DNA of 64,000 nucleotides from the NCBI GenBank assembly GCA_014360755.1, contig JACIWX010000001.1, positions 310,001-374,000 of the forward strand, given 5' to 3'. Shown here piece after piece: positions 28,701 through 36,178 of this stretch. This stretch comes from Chloroflexota bacterium (GTDB taxonomy: Bacteria; Chloroflexota; Anaerolineae; UBA2200). Numbering within the stretch: position 1 is the stretch's first letter; each line of letters opens with the position of its first letter. The position numbers and the translations under genes were made by a program. The notes beneath the pieces were generated by a model. It did not search any database. It was given only the letters and a program-made list of their open reading frames with translations, and had not been told where the DNA came from.

Positions 28701-28779
28701 ACAGCAAGGCACGAGAGTGACCCCGTACTGCCGCAAGGTATCGCATCATTACGGATTGCTGCGAAATATGATCTAACAT
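22711..28779 (-). CDS. Bacterial alpha-2-macroglobulin lipoprotein
   Basis: A 2022-residue surface lipoprotein. The lipobox (VLGC, Cys38) is followed by a short TPTPTPV tether, a Big_5-like Ig domain (about 170-270), macroglobulin domains, a bait region and A2M_N_2/A2M domains. The thioester domain has C1528-S-E-Q1531 in the setting EYPFECSEQIASRI. The Cys and Gln needed for the thioester are therefore present, so the protein should trap and covalently bind attacking proteases. GGAGGAGG lies just before the first ATG; a start at the MM 11-12 residues downstream is possible. The penicillin-binding protein 1C gene that often accompanies the Gram-negative form is absent here. Unlike most gene products here its C-terminus carries no Leu-Pro motif. 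Confidence 0.88.
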   Translation of the reverse strand: MLDHISQQSVMMRYLAAVRGHSRALLSLLLIASAVLGCAAPATPTPTPVAIGGRGLTFIRPAALLITEGGTGGMRFALSQGSEVPIQPTTVPAAQTEPLSPEEIQAVLDRLPPLAMEPEDKQEFRLPPETLPAPRPGETIQQPFPPPAEVEPGVQPPVGPLKVLRYSPEGNVDLAPFLSITFDQPMVPLTAHADLAAKDVPVKLSPLPEGSWRWVGTKTLLFEPTFRFPMATQYTVEIPAGTTSAIGGRLEETITWTFTTPPPRVQSTHPSAGPQVRDPLMFVAFDQRIDPTAVLKTIQVKAGGKVFPITLASREDVETNEEASRLAKDAGEGRWLAFRCTERLPYDTTVTVDIGPGTPSAEGPLTTDTVQSFSFTTYGPLRVLESKCGWEAECRPMMPWLIRFSNPLNEDAFDESLVQIEPELPEGKLWIMDDTLHIEGLSKGRTTYRVTLKAGISDQFGQTLGKDETVTFQVGSAEPTMYVPWDNLVVIDPASKPTYSIFTINYNTVHVRVYAVKPEDWPQYLEYLQKASRSDQPGEPPGRRVMDQKVPITGELDSLIETPIDLSPALEGGKGHAILIVEADQASVPWPAYQEWKPVIRVWIQATNIGLDAFVDQQHMTAWANSLKNGAPLQGVELTLFPGKVAAKTGSDGLAKLTLPSSAEEKSAYLVAKLGDDTALLPESTSWWGRGWRYGEIQDQLRWYVFDDRQMYRPGEEVHVKGWVRLVGMSEGADVLTIPEKGTSVFYEVTDSRGNRILENTVYLNALGGFDLSFKLPETMNLGYTTLRFTLGGTVASGAEYHHSFQVQEFRRPEFEVSTRISEGPYFVGEHATATVEAKYYAGGPLANAEVTWNVTSQPGTYRPPNWDDFTFGIWIPWWRGFSRWGIPEYENIRSQTFTGTTDAAGKHSLRIDFEAVDPPQPTNVTVEASVMDVNRQAWSASTQILVHPADLYVGLRTSATFYEKGKPIKVDAIVTDLDGNPVADRPIEIRAVRLDWRYVKGEWREEELDEQRCTVGSQNEPVSCTFETPQGGTYRITATITDGKGRRNLTQITRWVSGGKQPSTARVEQEEVDLIPNRQEYQPGDTAEILVQSPFVPAEGLLTLRRAGIIYTERFRMDESTYTLRIPIKEAYIPNVHVQVDLVGVAPRLNSEGEVDESLPKRPAFATGSLDLSVPAYSRTLSLQVTPREKELAPGGETVVDVTVKDASGRPVQGAELAVVVVDEAILSLTNYQLADPIATFYQRRDSGVADYHLRAYVLLIDPSKLAEQAQAYQARAAMPMAPVPTMLAEKSFGAEAPGAGLAAQPIQIRMDFNPLATFEPEVPTDADGHASVRVKLPDNLTRYRVMVVAVAGDKEFGKGESTITTRLPLMVRPSPPRFLNFGDQFELPLVVQNQTDEPMQVDVVVRATNMKLLGSAGQRLTVPARDRREVRFPFTTDSAGTAHFQVAAVSGSWADAAEFSLPVYTPATTEAFAVYGTVDEGAIAQPVLAPSDVYTQFGGLDISTSSTALQALTDAVLYLVEYPFECSEQIASRILAIAALRDVLSAFQAEGLPKPEELLQAVQRDIETLQGIQNMDGGFPVWQRGRDSWPFHSIHATHALIRAKQKGFAVPDEMLSRALNYVRAIEDKFPSWYSKDVRNTLIAYALYVRTQVGDADIVRARKLLRDEGVTGLQPEALGWLLYVLSGDPQSTSEVAEIRRFLNNRVVETAGAASFTTSYREEDGYLLLASDRRADGVILEALIKDQPQSDLIPKIVRGLLAHRTRGKWSNTQENVFILLALDKYFSTYEAQTPEFVARVWLGDQYVAGFNFVGRTTEYQAVQVPMWFLAQREGMQNLILSKEGPGRLYYRLGIRYAPKDLELEPMEQGFTVLRTYEAVDNPQDVRRDEEGVWHIRAGARVRVRLTMVAPARRYHVALTDPLPAGFEALNPALAVTGSIPQDPADQKSMRYWWWRWTWYEHQNLRDQRAEAFASLLWEGIHNYTYVARATTPGKFVVPPPKAEEMYSPEVFGRGATDWVVVE

Positions 28780-28884
28780 AACGCCTCCTCCAGATTGGGC
28801 TCAATGGCTCACTTATTTGACGAAGGACTGAGCAGGTTTGTTCCCCGCTCGTGTCAGTGCTTGCCCACTGATGGCTGGAAGCGG

Positions 28885-29352
28885 TCAATCATCGTATATG
28901 CGCCAGAAAGGCTTTTCCGGTTCCCAACGGTCGAAAAACTCTTGCGGCGGGCGCACCAGGATGGCTTCTGCCTCTGCCGCAAGGGTGCCATCGGGCAGCA
29001 GGAGATTGGCGGCGACTTTGGCTCTCTGGGATGTGCGTTGGATAACCCAGCCCTGCAAAGTTACCGGCTGGCCAGTGGGGACTGGCTTACGATATTTCAC
29101 CTCTAGCCTGAGCGTAACCATCAAATTGCTGTCATCGCCGTCTAGCAGCAAAGAACGTCCTGCCGTCTCGTCCAAAAGCGCGGCAATAATGCCACCATGC
29201 ACAATCCCCGGGTAACCGTTGAAATGTTCTGGAATAATTACAGTGGCCCGCACGCGCTGGGAGGCGTGGTCGTTGTACCAGCTCACTTTCAGCCCTACCG
29301 GGTTTTGGCGGCCACAGACGAAACACGTACGCGAACTAGGCTGCTTGTCCAT
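28885..29352 (-). CDS. PaaI-like hotdog thioesterase
   Basis: A 155-residue hotdog-fold protein. The core motif IVHGGIIAALLDETAG supplies the usual catalytic Asp/Glu region, and LEVKYRKPVPTGQPVTLQGWV forms the following strands. The N-terminal CFVCGRQNPVGL is a short zinc-ribbon-like stretch found in one subgroup. It probably hydrolyses acyl-CoA thioesters in the cytoplasm; the acyl group is unknown. It lies 105 bases upstream of the macroglobulin gene on the same strand and may share a transcript, with no evident functional link. Confidence 0.8.
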   Translation of the reverse strand: MDKQPSSRTCFVCGRQNPVGLKVSWYNDHASQRVRATVIIPEHFNGYPGIVHGGIIAALLDETAGRSLLLDGDDSNLMVTLRLEVKYRKPVPTGQPVTLQGWVIQRTSQRAKVAANLLLPDGTLAAEAEAILVRPPQEFFDRWEPEKPFWRIYDD

Positions 29353-29435
29353 GGCAGAGTCCTTCAGTGTGTGATGTCAGTTTGTGTATACTTTACTCTT
29401 TTTAGGCATTGTGTGCAAACTGCAAGGGGCGCTTC

Positions 29436-29628
29436 GAGAGTGTTGAAAATTTTGTCACCTTGAGCGAAGCGAAGAGCCTGCCCTGAGTGCAACGAAGGGG
29501 TCTCGCGTAACTTTAGCCGTATTTTCAAGTACTGGGGGATGCTTCACTTCCCCTTCGCTTTCCCTTCGCTTCGCTCCGGGCAAGGCTCAGGGCGAAGGTT
29601 CAGCATGACATCGGAAGGGCTTTTTCAA
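29436..29628. repeat. MITE-like interspersed repeat, copy 2 (inverted)
   Basis: An inverted, almost full-length copy of the element at 1527-1720, with the same order of internal blocks and only scattered differences. The 3' arm GTCATGCTGAACC region differs at one position in about 33. It occupies most of the 414-bp gap between the divergent thioesterase and exporter genes, and ends about 70 bp before the exporter promoter. Two inverted copies 28 kb apart could recombine and flip the intervening segment. Confidence 0.75.
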
Positions 29629-29696
29629 TACCCTCGCGCTTCAACTATTTGTGCCAACCTTGGGTTAAGGGCATGTTTTTGAGCGTGCGTGCAGAT

Positions 29697-29725
29697 TTGA
29701 CAAGATGACTCATTTGCGATATATT
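29697..29725 (+). promoter_or_regulatory. Promoter of the ABC exporter operon
   Basis: TTGACA at 29697-29702 and TATATT at 29720-29725 with a 17-bp spacer, about 42 bases before the exporter start codon. Confidence 0.75.
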
Positions 29726-29766
29726 TTGCAACACTAAATAATCATTTCCTCTGTGAAAGGTGTTTC

Positions 29767-32016
29767 ATGCTACGATTGCTCAAATATTTGAAGCCGTTTG
29801 CTTGGGTGATTCTGCTTGTTGTGGTACTGCTCTTTGTGCAAGCCAATGCTGATCTAGCCCTTCCTGACTATATGTCGCGCATCGTCAACGTGGGTATCCA
29901 GCAAGGCGGTGTGGAAAACGCCGTGCCGGAAGCTCTGCGCCAGAGCACGATGGATCACCTCCTGTTCTTTCTCAATGCGGAAGAAAAGGCAGAGGTTTTG
30001 TCCTATTATCGGCTTGTGGAGCGTTCCTCTCCTGACTCTGAAACATATCTCAAAAAATACCCCACGCTGGCTCAGGAGCCAATCTATGTCCTACAGGATA
30101 ACGATGCTGTGACTGTGAAGCGTCTTAACCCTATAATGGGTAAGGCATTGCTCATCGTCTTTGGTGTGGAACAGATACAGGCGCATCCAGACCAGGCTCG
30201 CACTCTAATGCCAGGGCTAGGAATCTTTGACCTTTCGAAACTCCCGCCTGGAGTGGACCTTTTTGCTCTCTTAGGTCGCCTGTCCGATGACCAGCGAGCG
30301 CAAATTTATGCGGCGATAGAGCAGCGGTTCGCCGCCCTTGGTGGCGAGAAGGCGCTTTTACAGGCAGCGGCACGCGCAGTTCGTAGCGAGTACGAGGCCC
30401 TTGGTATGGACATGCTCCGCATCCAGAATGCCTACATTTTGCGCATAGGCGGGCAAATGCTCCTCATCGCCCTGGTCTCCGCCGTAGCCACGATAACCGT
30501 TGGTTTCTTGGCATCGCGCACTGCGGCGGGCTTGGCACGCAACCTGCGGCGCTGTTTCTTTGAGCAGGTCATGCGCTTTTCCGGTGCCGAACTGGAGCGC
30601 TTTTCCACCGCCTCGCTCATCACGCGCTCTACCAATGATATTACACAGATCCAGATGGTAACCATGATGATGCTACGGATGGTCTTTTATGCCCCTATCA
30701 TCGGCGTGGGCGGCATCATTCATGCTCTTAACAAGAGCGCCTCAATGTGGTGGATTATCGCACTCGCAGTGGTGGTCCTCATCGGTTTAGTCTTTACCGT
30801 TTTCAGCATTGCTGTGCCCAAGTTCCGCATCATCCAGTCCCTGGTGGACCAGTTGAACCGCATTGCCCGTGAGAACCTCTCAGGCATGATGGTGGTGCGC
30901 GCTTTCAACCGACAGGAGTATGAGAACAGGCGCTTTGATCAAGCTAACCGCGACCTGACTCAGACGAGCCTTTTTGTCAACCGCGTCTTTGTCGTCATGA
31001 TGCCATTAATGATGCTGCTGATGAATGGCATCTCTATTCTCATCATTTGGGTTGGTGCCCATCAGGTGGCTCAGGCAACGATGCAGGTTGGGGATATGAT
31101 GGCTTTTTTGCAGTATGCCATGCAAATCGTCTTTTCCTTCACTATGCTCTCCATGCTCTTCGTGATGTACCCCCGCGCTGATGTTGCGGCTAACCGCATC
31201 GCAGAGGTGCTGGAGACTGAAGTGACCATTCGTGACCCTGAAGAACCGGTGCCTTTCCCCGAACCATTCGATGGCACGATCGAGTTTCGCCATGTCTCGT
31301 TCCGTTATCCTGGTGCTGAGGAGAGCGTACTCCATGACATCACTTTCACTATCCCTGCCGGGCAGACGGTGGGCATCATCGGCACAACGGGTTCTGGCAA
31401 ATCCACGCTGATCAATCTTATCCCTCGCTTCTACGATGTGACCGAGGGGGCGATCTACATCAGCGGAGTGGATATCCGCCGGGTGCGGCTGAGCGACCTG
31501 AGGGATAAGATCGGCTATGTCCCCCAACAAAGCAACTTGTTCAGCGGTACCATTGAGAGCAACCTGCGTTATGCAGACGAGAACGCTGACGAGGAGGCCA
31601 TGCGTTTGGCATTGGAAATTGCCCAGGCGAGCGACTTTGTCCTTTCCCAACCTGAATGGGCCTCTGCGCAGGTCGCCCAAGGTGGAGTAAACTTCTCCGG
31701 GGGGCAAAAACAACGCCTGAGCATTGCTCGTGCCTTGGTCAAACGGCCGCCCATTTACATTTTTGATGACAGTTTCTCCTCGCTGGATTACAAGACCGAT
31801 GTCCGTTTGCGTCGTGCGCTCAAACGATTCGTGCGTGGAAGCACTGTCATCATTGTCTCGCAACGGGTGGCGACCATCAAAGACTCCGATTGGATCCTCG
31901 TATTGGATGAGGGGCGGATCATTGCTCAAGGCACCCATGAGGAACTCTTGGAGCAGTGTGACATCTACCGCGAGATTGCGCTATCACAGATGAAACTGCA
32001 GGAGGTGCTGGCGTGA
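29767..32016 (+). CDS. Heterodimeric ABC exporter, degenerate-site subunit
   Basis: A 749-residue ABC exporter half (membrane domain plus ATPase). Between transmembrane helices 1 and 2 it has a large extracytoplasmic insertion of about 150-170 residues, approximately residues 45-210. Walker A is GTTGSGKST (539-547) and the signature is FSGGQKQR. In Walker B (IYIFDDSFSSLD) the catalytic Glu is replaced by D668. This is the pattern of the inactive-site subunit in heterodimeric exporters such as TM287/288 and BmrCD. Its stop overlaps the GTG start of its partner. The cargo is unknown; multidrug or lipid export is typical of the family. There is no dedicated regulator beside it. Confidence 0.88.
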   Translation: MLRLLKYLKPFAWVILLVVVLLFVQANADLALPDYMSRIVNVGIQQGGVENAVPEALRQSTMDHLLFFLNAEEKAEVLSYYRLVERSSPDSETYLKKYPTLAQEPIYVLQDNDAVTVKRLNPIMGKALLIVFGVEQIQAHPDQARTLMPGLGIFDLSKLPPGVDLFALLGRLSDDQRAQIYAAIEQRFAALGGEKALLQAAARAVRSEYEALGMDMLRIQNAYILRIGGQMLLIALVSAVATITVGFLASRTAAGLARNLRRCFFEQVMRFSGAELERFSTASLITRSTNDITQIQMVTMMMLRMVFYAPIIGVGGIIHALNKSASMWWIIALAVVVLIGLVFTVFSIAVPKFRIIQSLVDQLNRIARENLSGMMVVRAFNRQEYENRRFDQANRDLTQTSLFVNRVFVVMMPLMMLLMNGISILIIWVGAHQVAQATMQVGDMMAFLQYAMQIVFSFTMLSMLFVMYPRADVAANRIAEVLETEVTIRDPEEPVPFPEPFDGTIEFRHVSFRYPGAEESVLHDITFTIPAGQTVGIIGTTGSGKSTLINLIPRFYDVTEGAIYISGVDIRRVRLSDLRDKIGYVPQQSNLFSGTIESNLRYADENADEEAMRLALEIAQASDFVLSQPEWASAQVAQGGVNFSGGQKQRLSIARALVKRPPIYIFDDSFSSLDYKTDVRLRRALKRFVRGSTVIIVSQRVATIKDSDWILVLDEGRIIAQGTHEELLEQCDIYREIALSQMKLQEVLA

Positions 32017-33911
32017 GCACAACGGATCGTCCGTCTCGGAATTTCTCTACTCCTCCTCGTGCTGACCCCATGGGCAGGCCGCGTCCATTCGGTGGGCGGG
32101 GGCCCTTTGGCGGTCCAAGGCATATTGCTATGGGGCCTGTAGAAAAAGCACGCGACTTTCGCGGTACGTTGCGCAAATTGATCGCTTACCTTGGCCCATA
32201 CCGCATCAGCGTTCTGGTTGTCCTGCTGCTGGCTGCTGCTTCCGCCGCCTTTTCCATCTTCGGACCGAAGGTGCTCGGCACAGCGACGACCAAGCTGTTT
32301 GAAGGGCTGATTGCCCAATTCACCGGCACCGGCGAGATTGACTTTGTCGGCATCGGACGGATTTTGCTCACCGTGCTGGGGCTGTACCTGCTTTCAGCAG
32401 GGCTAAGCTACGTACAGGGCTGGTTGATGACCAACGTAGCGATCCAGGTGACTTATCAGTTGCGTAAAGACATTATGGCGAAAATCCATCGCATGCCCTT
32501 CCGCTACTTTGATGGCACTACCCATGGTGAAGTCCTCTCCCGCTTGACCAACGATGTGGACACTGTCAACCAGACGCTCAACCAGACTTTGACGCAAATC
32601 ATCACGTCTGTGGTCACGGTGGTAGGCATGCTCGCCATGATGCTAAGCATTAGTTGGCAAATGACCTTGGTTGCCCTGCTTATCCTGCCGCTTTCTACAG
32701 GCATAGTCATGGGTATCATTCGCAGGTCGCAGAAGTTTTTTGCTCAGCAACAGGAGTATCTCGGCCATGTGAACGGACACGTGGAAGAGATGTTTGGAGG
32801 GCATGTCATCGTCAAGGCGTTCAATGGTGAGGAGAAGAGCATTCGCCAGTTTGACCACTATAACAACACTCTCTACAACGTGGCTTGGAAAGCACAGTTT
32901 GTTTCAGGCATCATGATGCCCCTCATGCGCTTGATTGGCAACCTGGGCTATGTTGCAGTGGTCATTTTGGGCAGCTACCTGACGATTCGTGGGCGCATTG
33001 CTATTGGTGACATCCAGGCTTTTATCCAGTACGTCCGCTCATTCACTCAGCCTATCACCCAACTGGCGAATATCTCCAATATCCTGCAGCAAACGGTAGC
33101 GGCAGCGGAGCGGGTATTCGAGTTCCTGGCCGAAGCGGAAGAACCACCTGATACGGTGGATCAACCAGTAGAATTGGAGAAGGTGCAAGGGCAGGTGGAA
33201 TTCCGCGACGTCCGCTTCAGTTACCTGCCGGGCAAGCCTGTCATCAAGGGCTTTTCTGCTGAAATCCGTCCTGGGCAGAAGGTAGCGATTGTGGGACCGA
33301 CCGGTGCGGGCAAGACGACGCTGGTCAAATTACTGATGCGCTTCTACGATGTGGACGAGGGCGCCATTTTGGTAGATGGGCATGATATCCGCCGTTTCAA
33401 GCGTGCCGACTTGCGGCGTCTCTTTGGTATGGTGCTGCAGGACACTTGGCTATTCAATGGCACCGTTCTGGACAATATCCGCTACGGACGGGAGGATGCC
33501 GGCGAAGAGGAAGTTATCGAAGCGGCGCGGGTAGCGCACATCGACCGCTATATTCGTACATTGCCCGAAGGATACCATACGGTGATCAACGAAGAGGTAA
33601 CCAACCTTTCACAGGGGCAGAAGCAGTTGCTGACTATTGCCCGGGCGATTCTGGCAAACCCGCCTATGCTCATCCTGGATGAGGCAACTAGTTCCGTAGA
33701 CACGCACACCGAGTTGCTCATTCAGGAAGCAATGGATAACCTGATGCGCGGGCGTACTAGCTTTATTATTGCCCACCGGCTCTCCACCATCCGCAATGCC
33801 GATCTGATTCTCATGATACGCGACGGCAATATCGTGGAGCAAGGGACTCATGAGGAGTTGTTGGCACGCGGCGGCTTTTATGCGGAGTTATACAACAGCC
33901 AATTTGAATAG
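32013..33911 (+). CDS. Heterodimeric ABC exporter, catalytic subunit
   Basis: A 632-residue partner half-exporter starting with GTG, overlapping the upstream stop by 4 bases. The N-terminus is a disordered Pro/Gly/Arg stretch (MGRPRPFGGRGPFGG) before the six-helix membrane domain. Walker A is GPTGAGKTT (428-436). Walker B LILDEATSSVD keeps the catalytic E557. The signature is unusual: LSQGQKQ instead of LSGGQ, which is common in the canonical partner of such pairs because its signature serves the degenerate site. Together the two subunits form one exporter with one active ATP site. Confidence 0.88.
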   Translation: MSTTDRPSRNFSTPPRADPMGRPRPFGGRGPFGGPRHIAMGPVEKARDFRGTLRKLIAYLGPYRISVLVVLLLAAASAAFSIFGPKVLGTATTKLFEGLIAQFTGTGEIDFVGIGRILLTVLGLYLLSAGLSYVQGWLMTNVAIQVTYQLRKDIMAKIHRMPFRYFDGTTHGEVLSRLTNDVDTVNQTLNQTLTQIITSVVTVVGMLAMMLSISWQMTLVALLILPLSTGIVMGIIRRSQKFFAQQQEYLGHVNGHVEEMFGGHVIVKAFNGEEKSIRQFDHYNNTLYNVAWKAQFVSGIMMPLMRLIGNLGYVAVVILGSYLTIRGRIAIGDIQAFIQYVRSFTQPITQLANISNILQQTVAAAERVFEFLAEAEEPPDTVDQPVELEKVQGQVEFRDVRFSYLPGKPVIKGFSAEIRPGQKVAIVGPTGAGKTTLVKLLMRFYDVDEGAILVDGHDIRRFKRADLRRLFGMVLQDTWLFNGTVLDNIRYGREDAGEEEVIEAARVAHIDRYIRTLPEGYHTVINEEVTNLSQGQKQLLTIARAILANPPMLILDEATSSVDTHTELLIQEAMDNLMRGRTSFIIAHRLSTIRNADLILMIRDGNIVEQGTHEELLARGGFYAELYNSQFE

Positions 33912-34021
33912 CCTTTGAGGAATCAGGCGGAGGTTTGCTGCAGGAATACAGTGGAGAAGGGCGGCTAAGGCTTTCCACCAGTGCCGCGTGAGCGCTCAAT
34001 CCATTCGATACAGGAGGAACA

Positions 34022-35095
34022 TTGGAATACAAAGAAGATTGGGCACAAGCCAAAGAACACCTGAGCGCTTTTTGGAACGGAGAGGCTGTTGGGCGTGCAG
34101 CGCTGCAGGTCTATGCCCCGCGCGATGTCCCTATACCAGGTCCGGAGCCCCCACCTCCTCCTTCTGACCCAGTACGGTTGTGGACTGATCCGGATTATCT
34201 CCTCCCAGCGGCAGATCACCACTTTCGCACGCAGTATTTCGGTGCTGAGGCGGTCCCGTCACACTGGATCAACCTAGGGCCGGTGATCCTGTCCACTTAC
34301 CTGGACTCACAGCCCCACTTTGATGCGGAGACAGTCTGGTACAGCCCTATTTCCTACCAATATGACCGTCCTCTCCTATTGGATGAGCGCAATTCGTGGT
34401 GGCAATTTACCAAGGATCTGACCCGTCGTTCTTGTGAATTCTTCGCGGGCAAGGCACTTACCGGCATCACCGACCTGAGTGGGTGTACCGATGTCCTGGC
34501 GATCCTGCGCACAACAGAAGCCGTGCTTCTGGATATGGTGGACCGGCCACAGCAGGTGCAGCAAGCGGTTATCGAACTGGCGCACATCTGGGTTCGCTGC
34601 TACAACGAACTGTACCAGATGGTGGAGAAGAATGATGAAGGGAGCATCCAATGGCTGGGAGTCTGGGCACCAGGTAAGATGTACAACGTGCAGTCGGATG
34701 TGTCCTGCATGATCTCGCCGGCGATGTTTGAGCGTTTTGTGATCCCTGAGCTGGAGATTTTGCTTGCCAATCTGGATTTTGCCCTGTATCACCTAGACGG
34801 CCCAGGTGCCATCAAACATTTGGATCGCCTGCTGGCTATCCCGGCACTCAAGGGCATTCAGTGGACTCCAGGGGAAGGACAGCCTCCCGTTTCAGAATGG
34901 ATACCCATGTACCAGCGCATTCAGAAAGCTGGCAAGCTTTTGCATCTGCACGGTGAAGCGCGGTACGCAGAGCGCGTGCTGAGAGCCCTGAACCCAGAAG
35001 GCTTGATGTATGTGACCTGGTGTGAAACCCAGGCTGAAGCGGAAGAACTCATACGCAAAGCTGAGAGGTGGGCTGCTGGGCCACGCCAGGCCTAG
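34022..35095 (+). CDS. URO-D/methyltransferase superfamily protein A
   Basis: A 357-residue protein of the uroporphyrinogen-decarboxylase superfamily, the group that includes corrinoid-dependent methyltransferases. It starts with TTG, 4 bases after AGGAGG. Barrel segments include GITDLSGCTDVLAILRTTE, SDVSCMISPAMFERFVIPEL, YHLDGPGAIKHLDRLL and a C-terminal LHLHGEARYAERVL. The heme-pathway arginines are not recognisable, so true heme synthesis is unlikely. It converges on the next gene and the two stop codons overlap within CCTAGG. It lies next to the starch operon without being part of it. Confidence 0.72.
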   Translation: MEYKEDWAQAKEHLSAFWNGEAVGRAALQVYAPRDVPIPGPEPPPPPSDPVRLWTDPDYLLPAADHHFRTQYFGAEAVPSHWINLGPVILSTYLDSQPHFDAETVWYSPISYQYDRPLLLDERNSWWQFTKDLTRRSCEFFAGKALTGITDLSGCTDVLAILRTTEAVLLDMVDRPQQVQQAVIELAHIWVRCYNELYQMVEKNDEGSIQWLGVWAPGKMYNVQSDVSCMISPAMFERFVIPELEILLANLDFALYHLDGPGAIKHLDRLLAIPALKGIQWTPGEGQPPVSEWIPMYQRIQKAGKLLHLHGEARYAERVLRALNPEGLMYVTWCETQAEAEELIRKAERWAAGPRQA

Positions 35096-36159
35096 GCAGA
35101 AAATCGGCGCACAAGTTCCACTATTTCTTGTCCTTCCTCCACACTAGCGACATTGCTAGCCAGAATGATGTTTGTGCTGCGAGCCAACTCTTCAATGCGT
35201 GCTCGCACGTCCTGTGCCGTGCACCCGATCGAGAGAGGGATGTTGTGGGTCTTTGGTAACAGGGTATCCAGCTGATCGAAGGGGCGCGGGGTATTGGGGT
35301 CATCGGATACCTGCACGCCTACTAGGTTGCGCAGTTGGGTGATTTCCGGCAGGACGTGTAGCCCCAGCGAATGCGTATGAATCTGTCCGTGCCCGAAGGC
35401 ATCAATCACCTGCTGCGTGTATGGGCGAGCAAACTGGGCATAGATTTGCGGCGACACCATACAAGCAATGTCCTCTGACATGCAGATGGTACCTGGCGGC
35501 AACCAAGCTCCGGCGATGTTCCCTCCCCAATAGTAGCCGATGATTGCCTGCAGTCGCTTGGCAATCCAGATGGTGGCTTTGGTACAGAAAGCCATCAGGC
35601 GATGTACCTGTTCTGGCGCATCAAAAAAGTCAGTGAAGATGCGCTCGCCGCGCAAGGCATGGGCTAGGTCCAACGGCGAGTAGTAGCCCCGCACAAGAGG
35701 GATAGGCGCAGAGCGCATGCGCTCTACCGCATAGCGGACAGCACGCTCTAGCAGACGTACCCAGTAATTGTCTTCACGCAAGGCTAGTTCATCCAGATCC
35801 ATCCAGTCGTGGATAATGGGTGCAGCCCAAGAGGTGTCTGGTGTAAAGATCACTTCTCCGGCGATAAAGGCGCTGTAATCGCCAATGCCAAAGAACAGGC
35901 CAAAGCTAGGGATAAGGTCATCAGGGATGGCTCTCGTGACTTCCAGCATGGCTTCGTAGTTGCGCAGGCAGAGGTCTAGATAATCCTCCAAACCATCGTT
36001 TAGGTTCACCTCTGTGAGAGGGGGCGGTCTTTCAGGTGGTTCAAACGGTGGGGTGGCATAGATGCAGACATGCCCTGGTCCTTGTGCTGCATAAAGCCGT
36101 TTGTACCGTTCGATGACTTCATAGAGATTGGGTTTGTAGTAAAGGATGTCTCTGAACAT
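35092..36159 (-). CDS. URO-D/methyltransferase superfamily protein B
   Basis: A 355-residue divergent member of the same superfamily. Recognisable pieces are a helical N-terminus, SEDIACMVSPQIYAQFARPYTQQVID, HTHSLGLHVLPEI and IPLSIGCTAQDVRARIEEL. It is the last gene of the minus-strand starch run, 19 bases after the cytoplasmic amylase stop, so it is probably cotranscribed with carbohydrate genes. The physiological substrate is unknown. It shares its stop-codon bases with the opposite gene A. The family assignment rests on the ordered barrel segments rather than on one diagnostic motif. Confidence 0.65.
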   Translation of the reverse strand: MFRDILYYKPNLYEVIERYKRLYAAQGPGHVCIYATPPFEPPERPPPLTEVNLNDGLEDYLDLCLRNYEAMLEVTRAIPDDLIPSFGLFFGIGDYSAFIAGEVIFTPDTSWAAPIIHDWMDLDELALREDNYWVRLLERAVRYAVERMRSAPIPLVRGYYSPLDLAHALRGERIFTDFFDAPEQVHRLMAFCTKATIWIAKRLQAIIGYYWGGNIAGAWLPPGTICMSEDIACMVSPQIYAQFARPYTQQVIDAFGHGQIHTHSLGLHVLPEITQLRNLVGVQVSDDPNTPRPFDQLDTLLPKTHNIPLSIGCTAQDVRARIEELARSTNIILASNVASVEEGQEIVELVRRFSA

Positions 36160-36178
36160 GTTTGCTCCTTGAATCCCT

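Noticed and set aside
34022-35095. Heme-pathway uroporphyrinogen decarboxylase (hemE)
   Set aside because: The conserved N-terminal arginine motif of HemE is not recognisable and no other heme genes are nearby.
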